The notes beneath the pieces are model-generated. The model was not told the DNA's origin, searched no databases, and saw only the letters and a program-made list of their open reading frames with translations. A program made the position numbers and the translations under genes. Shown here piece by piece: positions 19,201 through 24,222 of a stretch of 29,996 bases of DNA; positions within the stretch are counted from its first letter, which is position 1, and each line of letters begins with the position of its first letter. Location: contig NW_019773892.1 of assembly GCF_001039355.2 (NCBI RefSeq), forward strand, positions 612,027-642,022, in the 5' to 3' direction. This DNA comes from Lingula anatina (taxonomy: Eukaryota; Brachiopoda; Lingulata; Lingulida; Lingulidae).

Positions 19201-21348
19201 TCTCCAGTAGTCCCACAAATTCAGTCAGAAATTGACTTCCCTCCCTTGTCCAAGGATGATCCAATAGAAGTACGTGAGGATTTTATTTTTTTTTTCATAC
19301 GACTTTCGTTTTACATGCATGTAAAACCTACAACACGTTTTCTTGTATCTACTATTAAAAGAAACTACTATTTTTTTATCAAAAAGTTTCTGAAAATTTA
19401 ATATGAACTTTGATAATACCAATGATAAAATTGATATTAATCAGTATAATACATTTTCATAATGTTTATTTTTTATAACTTTTTTTGCAAAATAGGCCAG
19501 GAAGGCAGTGCGTACCAACACATACCGAGAACATCATGAGATGAAAATGGCAGACATGACAAATAGTGGCTCCATGAAGACCAGCCAAGAAGAAGATTTT
19601 AAAAATAGCTCAACAGACGAGCAGACAGAAAAGAATGCAAATTCTTTTACTGAAGAACCACAATTTCAACATAAATCCGATTCCCTGTCAAAGTTTCTCA
19701 TGGGAGTGGACCCGAGCATCCTTTTGATTAGACAGAATTCCGCAGACAGTGCTCAGGTATCAGACCAAAACATGCAGGCGTTAAAAAGCATGGACCCCAG
19801 CATATTACTGATGGGCCCAGTCCTGGAAAGTGCACAGACATCAGAATGCACGATGAACCTAGACGCCCTCGTTGTCTCGCATCTCTGCAAAGAAAAGCAG
19901 ATTACAACCAGCCCCATCAAAAAGGTAAAAAATAAAATAAAAAACAGGCTAAACATAAACATAAATGCACGCCGATAAATGAGGTAAAAATCAAAATACA
20001 AAGTGAAGGGCGCTAGGTAATGTACATGTACCTTGTAAATAGGTTATTTCATTTTATTTTCAAATTCAGACCAACTTTTGTTTTTAGCATAAGCTTATAC
20101 TTTTTTAAATATAAAAATGCATGATAAAAATATAATTATTTAAATAGGTGATGAAGGGCAAGTACCAAACTCGATTAATTGGTAAACCATCAGACAGGCA
20201 ACCAAAGACCAGTGTTGGCCGACGAAAGCCTAGGCTTGAAAAGCAACTGAAGCCGGGCTCAACAGTCAGGAAGGAGATTGGTTTGGGGGATCATTCTCCA
20301 GATGTTCCACAAATTCAGTCAGAAACTGAATTCCCTCCTTTGTCCAAGTATGATCCATCAGAAGTATGTAAGAAAGTAACAAACGGCAAGAAATTGAATT
20401 GGAAGAATGGAAAACAAAAGAAGCAGAAGTCCTTGCCTTCGACACTTCCAACTTCTGCGACCAGAACTGAGACAGATGACAACGATGAAATTCCTGTTAT
20501 ACAAAGATTTTTCTCGTTGGTCTCGGAACAAATAGAGATTTCATCCACTTTTCTGGAAAATGAGGTAAGCCTTTCCGTAATTAGGAGTCTAAAGACGCGT
20601 ATGTTCAATTTAACAGTTTCTTAATATCTTGTGTTACTAGTGGTAGATAAATTTTGTCATAATTATTTTTTCGGAAAATTAAAAACAATGATTATAAAAC
20701 ATTGTAACCGACCAGCCGTTGCTTTTGATTAAAATTGATTTTAAATACTATATTACCCTTTTTGATACTGATTAAAATGACGACTGTTGTAGATTCGCTT
20801 TTTTTTTTTGGGGGGGGGGGATGGATGACCTGATTATTAATATGTTATACATTGATAGGTAATCAATTATCAATATTTTGTTAAAGGTACATAAAACACG
20901 GAAAGGTCAGACCTCTATGCAAGTGATTGAAAGAAATCAGCCACATGAATCGAGCGCCGCCGAAGCCGGCTTATTTACGGCAGGGGACAACCGCTTTAAA
21001 AGTAGCACGTTTGACGCTCAAAACAGACTGAATTCCTCTCAGGGACCCGTAACATCACACGATGAAAACAAAATCGAGAACTTTTCGATTTCGCCGGTAG
21101 GGTCGACCTTTGGGCAGATTGAAATGGCACCCACTTTGCCGGCGGATGTGGTGAACATTTTGAAAATTGATGAGTTAAACCACGCAGAGGGAGCGGCTTC
21201 ACTAACGTCTGCGTCTCCATGTGCAAGCAATGCGTCTAACAGAAACATGAACAGTTACATACAGGATACTTTAAATAAGAAAAAGAATCGAAGAAAAACG
21301 AAAGTCTTTGTTTTAAGCACGCGCACTCTTCCGCGCTATGAAACATAA
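6..21348 (+). CDS. Gene 1: giant tandem-cassette protein gene, 5' end outside window (43 exons)
   Basis: This is the 3' part of one long gene whose exons repeat as B-C-D-E-F-G5-H-I, A-B-C-D-E-F-G4-H-I, A-B-C-D-E-F-G3-H-I, A-B-C-D-G-H-I, then J. Every exon I placed is flanked by AG and GT, is open, is a multiple of three and joins its neighbours in phase 0. The parts in the window sum to 8583 coding bases, 2860 residues plus a stop. The product is rich in Lys, Gln, Ser and Thr, mostly low in hydrophobic runs, and probably largely disordered, except that the B-C-D block looks more globular. No known family or catalytic motif was recognised. If the first exons resemble gene 2, an N-terminal membrane or signal segment lies upstream of the window. 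Expression, and use of every exon in one transcript, are inferred and not seen. Confidence 0.8.
1055..1231 (+). CDS. Gene 1 unit 1, exon E
   Basis: The exon has 59 codons from a TTAAG acceptor to a GTGAGA donor. It contains SSISLMGPGCSEETFES followed by a basic, probably helical tail (RLLSEKKFTAKLMNKIKNK). The polypyrimidine tract before the acceptor is weak and TA-rich, but the same acceptor is kept in all four E copies and only it continues the phase-0 frame. The SILLMGP-like segment recurs in exon H. Confidence 0.8.
1544..1708 (+). CDS. Gene 1 unit 1, exon F
   Basis: The exon has 55 codons and is very basic at its start (QKKLKGKKEKQKEPDVLPRR), resembling a nuclear-localisation or nucleic-acid-binding tail. 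The acceptor is a CAGCAG tandem (1541-1546), so the first Gln can be included or skipped. The donor is GTAAGC. Confidence 0.85.
2008..2220 (+). CDS. Gene 1 unit 1, exon G copy 1 (first-position subtype)
   Basis: The exon has 71 codons. It shows the subtype seen only directly after exon F: a DRHRKTNAG segment, KPKFEKQLK, STDGKEIGVGDHS, and PLPKCVPSE in place of PLSK at the end. The acceptor is AAGCAG and the donor is GTAAGT. It is closely matched by the copies at 8612, 14584 and 29869. Confidence 0.88.
2502..2693 (+). CDS. Gene 1 unit 1, exon G copy 2 (motif-deleted)
   Basis: This copy has 64 codons, still phase 0. It lacks the eight residues ETEFPPLS and reads VPQIQSKYDPPE; it gains one codon near KEFGALVDHS. 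The donor is GTACGT. Loss of the otherwise constant motif makes it the odd member of the series. Confidence 0.85.
2967..3179 (+). CDS. Gene 1 unit 1, exon G copy 3
   Basis: The exon has 71 codons starting VKDKCQTEVIGKRPDRHLKT and ending FPPLSKYGPSE. The acceptor is AAGCAG and the donor GTAAGT. It belongs to the middle, copy-number-variable group of G exons. Confidence 0.88.
3467..3679 (+). CDS. Gene 1 unit 1, exon G copy 4
   Basis: The exon has 71 codons, VKSKGQNEVIGKPPDRHLKT to FPPLSKHEPTE. It has a single AAACAG acceptor without the NAGNAG option. The KTKDGQQKPRF segment links it to the copy at 15026. Confidence 0.88.
3953..4165 (+). CDS. Gene 1 unit 1, exon G copy 5 (last-position subtype)
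   Basis: The exon has 71 codons and carries the last-position signature KVQTEVIG, EKQLRAISTGRKEI and VVPDIQ that is found just before exon H in units 2 and 3. The donor is GTACGT. Confidence 0.88.
4477..4845 (+). CDS. Gene 1 unit 1, exon H
   Basis: The exon has 123 codons: a charged start (VKDKGKEEDVKYS), then FLMGVDPSILLIRQNS and MDPSILLMGPV as two related hydrophobic motifs about 35 residues apart, then a Cys-containing stretch ending TTSPKEK. It has five extra codons (CGASF) after the second motif compared with units 2 and 3. The donor GTAAAA runs into a poly-A tract. Confidence 0.85.
5095..5490 (+). CDS. Gene 1 unit 1, exon I (G-like exon with C-terminal extension)
   Basis: The exon has 132 codons. 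The first 71 match exon G; reading then continues through the place where G exons have their donor (GTTCTT here instead of GTACGT) and adds about 60 residues, including LPSAPPSPLTRIETDD and ISVIDMLALETPTFLENE. It ends at a GTAAAC donor. Confidence 0.85.
5774..5857 (+). CDS. Gene 1 unit 2, exon A (unit-joining hybrid exon)
   Basis: The exon has 28 codons: a 5' part VQRTQKDRTLVQETEAKQF and a 3' part SRAVVLRR. The 5' part matches the start of terminal exon J (20887); the 3' part and the following intron start (GTAAGTGCTAGAGAATGTC) match leader exon 3 of gene 2 (26492-26535). It links exon I of unit 1 to exon B of unit 2. Confidence 0.82.
5954..6127. mobile_element. MITE-like element in the unit 2 A-B intron
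   Basis: An imperfect terminal inverted repeat of about 32 bp is visible: GGGACAGGAATGGTAGTCT with GTTAGGAAC on the left (5954-5986), and its reverse complement form GGTTCCTAAGCCTACCATT on the right (6096-6127). There is no coding capacity. Copies lie at the same intronic place in units 3 and 4; gene 2 lacks it. Superfamily not assigned; target-site duplications are not clear. Confidence 0.6.
6453..6490. repeat. (ATTT)n microsatellite
   Basis: About nine perfect ATTT repeats lie in the A-B intron of unit 2. Units 3 and 4 lack it at this place, so it is unit-specific. Confidence 0.9.
6560..7428 (+). CDS. Gene 1 unit 2, exons B, C, D
   Basis: Exons are 6560-6643 (PHAHVAKLREFGDRHMVK...), 6815-6871 (VHPLAMMYINEMHAAMLTK) and 7321-7428 (36 codons, full-length D with STCQEILKTEDRKDDK). 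Donors are GTATGT, GTACGT and GTAAGG. All junctions are phase 0. Confidence 0.86.
6872..7320. repeat. C-D intron with pentanucleotide and (CT)n repeats
   Basis: This intron holds (TATAA)n at about 6955-7008 and (CT)n at 7217-7252. The matching C-D introns (326-680, 12874-13271, 18353-18716, 27181-27514, 28206-28570) have much shorter CT runs or none. No gene is seen in any of them. Confidence 0.85.
7725..7901 (+). CDS. Gene 1 unit 2, exon E
   Basis: The exon has 59 codons, HPKANSTVVCIEQIVNSS then ISLMGPGCSEETFES and a basic helix-like tail ending FAASLMKKIKNK. It contains no ATG early enough to show as a long reading frame from its start; it is supported by alignment to the other three E exons. 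Confidence 0.82.
8208..8378 (+). CDS. Gene 1 unit 2, exon F
   Basis: The exon has 57 codons after a CAGCAG tandem acceptor (8205-8210). It starts QKKLKGKKEKQKEPDVVRRR and ends FTTKIDNRKVENL before a GTAAAT donor. Confidence 0.85.
8612..8824 (+). CDS. Gene 1 unit 2, exon G copy 1 (first-position subtype)
   Basis: The exon has 71 codons, VKGKCLTEVIGKPRDRHHKT to FPPLPKCVPSE. It has a single AAACAG acceptor and a GTAAGT donor. It is the same subtype as 2008 and 14584. Confidence 0.88.
9048..9260 (+). CDS. Gene 1 unit 2, exon G copy 2
   Basis: The exon has 71 codons after a CAGCAG tandem acceptor, VKGKGQTKEIGKPTSEPLKT to FPPLSKQSPSE. The KPTSE segment (in place of KPPDR) is otherwise typical of exon I, hinting at exchange between G and I exons. 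The donor is GTATGT. Confidence 0.88.
9553..9765 (+). CDS. Gene 1 unit 2, exon G copy 3
   Basis: The exon has 71 codons, fully open but without any ATG, so a start-based ORF search misses it. It begins AKDKIQTEVVGKPPDGQLKT and ends FPPLSKYKPSE before GTACGT. AISTGRKEIGVVDHS and VVPDIQ mark it as the last-position subtype. Confidence 0.86.
10069..10281 (+). CDS. Gene 1 unit 2, exon G copy 4 (last-position subtype)
   Basis: The exon has 71 codons, VKEKVQTEVIGKRPDGQLKT to FPPLSKYEPSE, with an AAGCAG acceptor and GTACGT donor. It lies next to H, as do 3953 and 15545. Confidence 0.88.
10582..10935 (+). CDS. Gene 1 unit 2, exon H
   Basis: The exon has 118 codons with FLIGVDPSILLIRQNS and MDPSILLMGPVLKSAQTS. 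It ends ITTSPTKK before GTGAAA. Ile replaces Met in the first motif. Confidence 0.86.
11132..11524 (+). CDS. Gene 1 unit 2, exon I
   Basis: The exon has 131 codons. A G-like first part with KPTSEQLKTNGG is followed by read-through at GTACAA and the Ser/Pro and acidic extension ending TPTFLENE. A strong in-frame internal donor-like site (GAG|GTAACC) is present at about 11358 and could shorten the exon. Confidence 0.86.
11797..11880 (+). CDS. Gene 1 unit 3, exon A (unit-joining hybrid exon)
   Basis: The exon has 28 codons, VQRTKKGQTSVQETEAKQLH then SRAVVLRQ. KKGQTS is closer to the RKGQTS of exon J than in unit 2. The donor is GTAAGT. Confidence 0.83.
11981..12156. mobile_element. MITE-like element in the unit 3 A-B intron
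   Basis: This is the same element as at 5954, at the same intronic place, with matching inverted ends (left 11981-12013, right about 12125-12156). It was evidently carried along when the unit was copied. Confidence 0.6.
12560..13382 (+). CDS. Gene 1 unit 3, exons B, C, D
   Basis: Exons are 12560-12643, 12817-12873 and 13272-13382. Exon D has 37 codons, one more than unit 2 through an inserted Ile codon (RNNINSTCSEIIKTED). All junctions are phase 0. Confidence 0.86.
13683..13859 (+). CDS. Gene 1 unit 3, exon E
   Basis: The exon has 59 codons, HPKANSTGVCLEQKVNSS then ISLMGPGCSEETFEST, ending KLMNKIKNK before GTGAGA. It is nearly identical to 28925 in gene 2. Confidence 0.83.
14181..14351 (+). 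CDS. Gene 1 unit 3, exon F
   Basis: The exon has 57 codons after a CAGCAG tandem acceptor (14178-14183). It begins QKKLNGRKEKQKEPDVLPRR. There is no early ATG; it is supported by alignment to F at 1544, 8208 and 29412. The donor is GTAAGT. Confidence 0.84.
14584..14796 (+). CDS. Gene 1 unit 3, exon G copy 1 (first-position subtype)
   Basis: The exon has 71 codons, VKGKCHTEVIGKPRDRHRKT to FPPLPKCAPSE; the core reads SESEFPPL rather than SETEFPPL. The donor is GTAAGT. Confidence 0.88.
15026..15238 (+). CDS. Gene 1 unit 3, exon G copy 2
   Basis: The exon has 71 codons after a CAGCAG acceptor, VKGKGQTKVIGKPPDNHLKT to FPPLSKYQPSE. The KDGQQKPRFEKQ segment relates it to 3467. The donor is GTACGT. 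Confidence 0.88.
15545..15757 (+). CDS. Gene 1 unit 3, exon G copy 3 (last-position subtype)
   Basis: The exon has 71 codons, VKEKVQTEVIGKGPDGQLKT to FPPLSKHEPSE, with a single AAACAG acceptor and GTACGT donor. It is very close to 10069. Confidence 0.88.
16027..16380 (+). CDS. Gene 1 unit 3, exon H
   Basis: The exon has 118 codons from a CAGCAG acceptor, AKGKGKEEDVKCSS to ITISPSKK. It carries FLMGVDPSILLIRQNS and MDPSILLMGPV. The frame stays open upstream to 15919, so an alternative 36-codon 5' extension is possible. Confidence 0.85.
16585..16980 (+). CDS. Gene 1 unit 3, exon I
   Basis: The exon has 132 codons: a G-like part (KPTSGQLKTNGG, SQTEFPPLSK), read-through at GTACAT, then an extension in which the Ser/Pro segment of units 1 and 2 is replaced by LTLPTSGTTAVTDD. 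It ends TPTFQENE. Confidence 0.86.
17300..17383 (+). CDS. Gene 1 unit 4, exon A (unit-joining hybrid exon)
   Basis: The exon has 28 codons, VQMKQKGQTSVQETEAKQLH then EGAVVLRQ. CATGAA at the join matches exon J (CATGAATCG), making this the copy in which the J-derived part can be followed furthest. The donor is GTGAGT, as in leader exon 3 of gene 2. Confidence 0.83.
17487..17677. mobile_element. MITE-like element in the unit 4 A-B intron
   Basis: This copy has the best-preserved inverted ends of the three: TGGGACAGGAATGGTAGTCT on the left and CTACCATTCCTGTCACACC on the right. It is otherwise at the same place as in units 2 and 3. Confidence 0.62.
18004..18821 (+). CDS. Gene 1 unit 4, exons B, C, D
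   Basis: Exons are 18004-18087 (PHVQVDLLRKLGDRNFVK...), 18296-18352 (VHPLAMMYIKKVHSAMLTK) and 18717-18821 (35 codons). The exon B acceptor has become GAAG in place of GTAG/TTAG, a weaker site. Exon D is the most diverged copy (PLIQMRMLRHLSLVIRN). Confidence 0.8.
19057..19269 (+). CDS. Gene 1 unit 4, single exon G
   Basis: The exon has 71 codons, LKGKCQMEITGKPPFGHRKT to FPPLSKDDPIE, spliced from ATGCAG to GTACGT. It is the only G exon in this unit and directly follows D, because E and F are missing. The motif reads SEIDFPPLSK. Confidence 0.85.
19496..19924 (+). CDS. Gene 1 unit 4, exon H (longer N-terminal variant)
   Basis: The exon has 143 codons. The first part (ARKAVRTNTYREHHEMK...) is unlike other H exons; from EEDFKNSSTDEQTEKN on it matches them, with FLMGVDPSILLIRQNS and MDPSILLMGPV. 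The acceptor AATAG gives the only frame that continues into the conserved part. Confidence 0.8.
20148..20564 (+). CDS. Gene 1 unit 4, exon I
   Basis: The exon has 139 codons. After the G-like part the donor position reads GTATGTAAG (20364), a good splice donor, so both a 72-codon G-like form and the full exon are possible. The extension is diverged and has about seven extra codons (FFSLVSEQIEIS) before TFLENE. Confidence 0.82.
20800..20820. repeat. Poly-T/poly-G tract
   Basis: A run of about ten T is followed by eleven or twelve G in the I-J intron. It is a simple repeat with no other signal. Confidence 0.85.
20887..21348 (+). CDS. Gene 1 terminal exon J (unique C-terminus)
   Basis: The exon has 153 codons plus TAA. 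It opens VHKTRKGQTSMQVIERNQPH, homologous to the start of exon A, then runs into a unique, more GC-rich tail with no repeat similarity (SSAAEAGLFTAGDNRF..., FSISPVGSTFGQIEM..., KKKNRRKTKVFVL). The last about 25 residues are strongly basic. The change in base composition suggests that this part has not taken part in the repeat turnover. No domain recognised. Confidence 0.85.
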   Translation, partial: VHKTRKGQTSMQVIERNQPHESSAAEAGLFTAGDNRFKSSTFDAQNRLNSSQGPVTSHDENKIENFSISPVGSTFGQIEMAPTLPADVVNILKIDELNHAEGAASLTSASPCASNASNRNMNSYIQDTLNKKKNRRKTKVFVLSTRTLPRYET

Positions 21349-22358
21349 AGATTATTTTTTCTCAACAAGAATCATTCCTATTAAAATTTCCAGTATATCT
21401 TTTTTGTTTACATAATGTGTTTAAAGTATTTAATCATAGGTATCTTAGACATTTTAAATTTAGTGAATCTTAATGTATTATTTCAGAAAGCTACTTTAGT
21501 TAGTTCAAGAATTGTTAATTTATTAATAATACAATATATACAATAAAGTATACGATTTTGTACATATTGTTATAAAATTTGAAGTGAATAAAATAAAATC
21601 AGTTTTAGCGTGATAATTTGATTTCTCATTTACCTTTAAAAATGGACTCAAAGACAACTGATTGCCTTTTAAAAAGTATCTTACGAAATTCTTTTTCTGA
21701 ATATTACACTTCATTATAAGAGCTCTGTTTTTAAAGTCTACAAATATCAGAAGTTTTTGTTTCAAATTTAATAGAAACTAATTGTATGAAACCACACACA
21801 CGTGAACACACACACACACACACACACATTTCATACCATGACTGCATATACAATAGCGGTCTAACAGATGAATAATAGATATGGTTGACCCACTTGAAAG
21901 CTTTATATGCGTGGATGGGTAAGCGTGTGTGTGTGCAGTATCATAAAATTCGCTGTTGTGAATGCGGTCATATTCAATTCTGTCACAGGATTCTTCGACA
22001 TTATTGTTATCATGTTGAAAGGTCGGTCGATGGATCTGAAATCTACCTAAATCTACTTACAAAAAATAATGCTATAGCTCGGCATTAAATAACCTGAACA
22101 GAAAAAAAAGAGGACGATACAAGGCCTTTTATTTTAATTTAACTCTTCAGAACTCTGCTTTTATCGTGTTATACTGGTACTTGCCCAATGTTACTTGTAC
22201 CCAGCTTTCATTAGAAGCTTGCGTTGGAACAATCCTCAGCTCGCACACTGACTCACTTCTCTTTCAGCTTTTATCACTGCTACTTTCATCTGTTCCCATG
22301 TCCCTTGAAAGTGGCAGTCAGGATAACCATTTTGCTTCCTGAAAGGCAAAAATAGGTC
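21349..22358. other. Gene 1 3'UTR and intergenic DNA
   Basis: AT-rich sequence with a (CA)n run at about 21792-21828. Only short frames without recognisable features are present; no gene is supported on either strand. Confidence 0.6.
21542..21597 (+). terminator. Gene 1 poly(A) signals
   Basis: AATAAA occurs at 21542-21547 and, overlapping, at 21587-21592 and 21592-21597, about 195-250 bases after the stop codon. This supports a transcript end here, before gene 2. Confidence 0.6.
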
Positions 22359-22714
22359 ATGGCGTTGATGAAGTTATGGGTGTGTTTCACTGCCTTCTGT
22401 AGCGTAGTTTTCTTTGACTTGCTGTTGTGGACATACAAGGTCCAGTCAAGGGTGTTTGAGAACAAGAGGCAACAACAGATAAGAAATATTGAATATATAC
22501 CATCAACCACTTCCAATACAGAGATGGAGCCAGTTGCCAACCTGGCATCAACTGATGGTTTCACCGTGACAATTAAGTACGTATTGCTTATCGTGCTTAA
22601 TGTGTTTGACATTTGTTATTGACAAATTATGATTTTCCTCTTTTCAGTTATCGGCGAATATTATTTTTGGAAGCTTCATATACCGGTTCATATGTTCTAG
22701 CACTGGATGCTTAA
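22359..22714 (+). CDS. Possible two-exon small membrane ORF or 5' fragment of a Golgi-type enzyme gene
   Basis: The ATG at 22359 has G at -3 and +4. Exon 1 (22359-22576) has a hydrophobic segment near the N-terminus (LWVCFTAFCSVVFFDLLLW) followed by a charged stem, as in type II Golgi proteins. A well-formed 71-bp intron (GTACGT to TTTTCAG, 22577-22647) leads to 22648-22714, NYRRILFLEASYTGSYVLAL..., with a stop soon after; total 94 residues. The second exon loosely recalls the P-loop start of carbohydrate sulfotransferases (RR-LL-x-RTGSS), with key residues changed. Unspliced, the frame runs to 22620 as 87 residues. It could be a truncated gene copy or chance. Confidence 0.3.
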
Positions 22715-22967
22715 CTGATTTGGTATTGTTACGATGGTACCTATACGCCCAAACATTCCATATATTAAAGATGAACCACGTCAGTAACAGTTACTGCTGT
22801 TTTTTATCATAATTTTCATGAAACGATTTTTTAGTATTGAGTAATATAAGAAGTGTCTTGTTTTCACTGTTTATCATTATGGGATAGTTTGGTGATAGGG
22901 CATAGCATGCAAATATATATTTTAGCTTTGCAATTTAAGAATTTCATCAGACCCACCAGTAATCATT
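22715..22967. other. AT-rich intergenic stretch
   Basis: No convincing coding or structural feature was seen in this stretch between the small ORF and the duplicated promoter segment. Confidence 0.5.
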
Positions 22968-23229
22968 GGCAAACATCAGCTAATCCAGTAACAGTGACGT
23001 AACACCAAGCGCCGCCGCTGGCCGTTGTCATGGGAGTGTTGTTTCTTCTGTCGTTGATGTCCATTGTTCTCAACAATGTCAACGTTTCTGATATCGTTGT
23101 GGTCATTGTCAATGTTCACGTCACAACGTCATGACATCACTGATAGTGACGTCATTGTCCATAGATATCGTAAACAGTACGAAGCATGGATAGTGAAGAT
23201 GATTCAGATGCAATTTGAAATTGTTTATT
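22968..23229 (+). promoter_or_regulatory. Duplicated upstream region, copy 1, with CRE-like sites and a uORF
   Basis: It contains TGACGTAA (22995-23002), a cluster of ACGTCA half-sites around 23118-23135 and a palindromic TGACGTCA (23147-23154), matching the consensus for CREB/ATF factors. A ten-residue uORF MDSEDDSDAI (23186-23218) has a strong start context (A at -3, G at +4). The region is nearly identical to 25461-25722. Promoter activity is inferred. Confidence 0.45.
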
Positions 23230-23392
23230 ATGCAAAGTAGCGAATGTGATCACGCGCAACTCGGAGTAAATGTACTCGTGTTTGAAGAGTACCCAATTGA
23301 AGACCAGGTGGAGCTAATTCTAGGTGTGCTCCGTTTGATGACTTTTTGTGCGCTCTGGCTGATTTTTGTATGCCTTCCCGCATTTGCATATG
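23230..23392 (+). CDS. Alternative first coding exon of gene 2, copy 1
   Basis: The ATG at 23230 gives MQSSECDHAQLGVNVLVF..., 54 codons plus one base, then a GTAAGA donor. It differs from 25723-25885 by a single synonymous change in the coding part and could splice to 26240 in phase 1. Unspliced, it stops at 23419. Whether it is used or is a silent duplicate cannot be seen. Confidence 0.5.
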
Positions 23393-23773
23393 GTAAGAAA
23401 ACTAGCATTCGTTGGTGTTAGAAGAAATGAGCTCTTTGCAAGAAGCATCACATATATCATAGTATTTCCATATATATATATATATATATATGCCTAATTC
23501 TGATTTGTTCACAACGTAATGCGTTTGATGTGAATGAAATTCAACCTGAAAGTAAATGTCACTGTAAAATTAAAAATGACTTTTTCGTGATTGGCGACGA
23601 TATAAACCTGTATAAGAACATAGCCCTCCTCTCACTCATAGTGTCGAAGTAAATTAACTTCACTCACTCACAGTGTTAGAGAACTGACGACTGTATTTAT
23701 CTTAAAGAGAAACAAGGAAGCAAAGCTGTTAAATGTACAGACAAAATGCACTTCAGTCTTATGAATTTTTTCA

Positions 23774-24222
23774 GTAAGTTTGAGAATCATAAGTAACATG
23801 GTTTTTCCGTAATGTTCATCATGCCGGCAGTGTCCAAAAGAGGGGTTTCTTCAACTTTTATGCAATATTACATAATGCTTAACAGCATAATGGCCATCAA
23901 TTTTTAATGATAAAATAAAAGTATCATGGGTATTTAGAAAATGTGACTAGCAAAGGTCTTTAAGACCATGGAGGTTCAAAGTCACAACTTGAAAATGCCA
24001 ATATGTGAACACTTTTCACCAAAACCTTTATAACTTCCAGAAAATTCAACCAATCAGACTTGATTTTCAGCTTAAGCTGTATTTAAGTCCCATGTTTCTT
24101 TCCTGTAAGTTTGAGAAGAGTAAGTGGCATGGTTTTCCTTTAATGTTCACTATGGCGGCAGTGCCCAAAATAGGGGTTTCTTCAGTTTTGATGCAATATT
24201 ACATCATGCTTTAACAGCAATC
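23774..24222. repeat. Degenerate direct repeat pair
   Basis: About 120 bp at 23774-23893 recur at 24105-24222, both starting GTAAGTTTGAGAA and sharing GGGGTTTCTTCA and GCAATATTACAT. The spacing is about 331 bp and similarity is moderate. Origin unknown; possibly an old dispersed repeat. Confidence 0.6.

Noticed and set aside
21885-22088. 67-residue frame in the intergenic region
   Set aside because: It has no recognisable motif and no supporting context.
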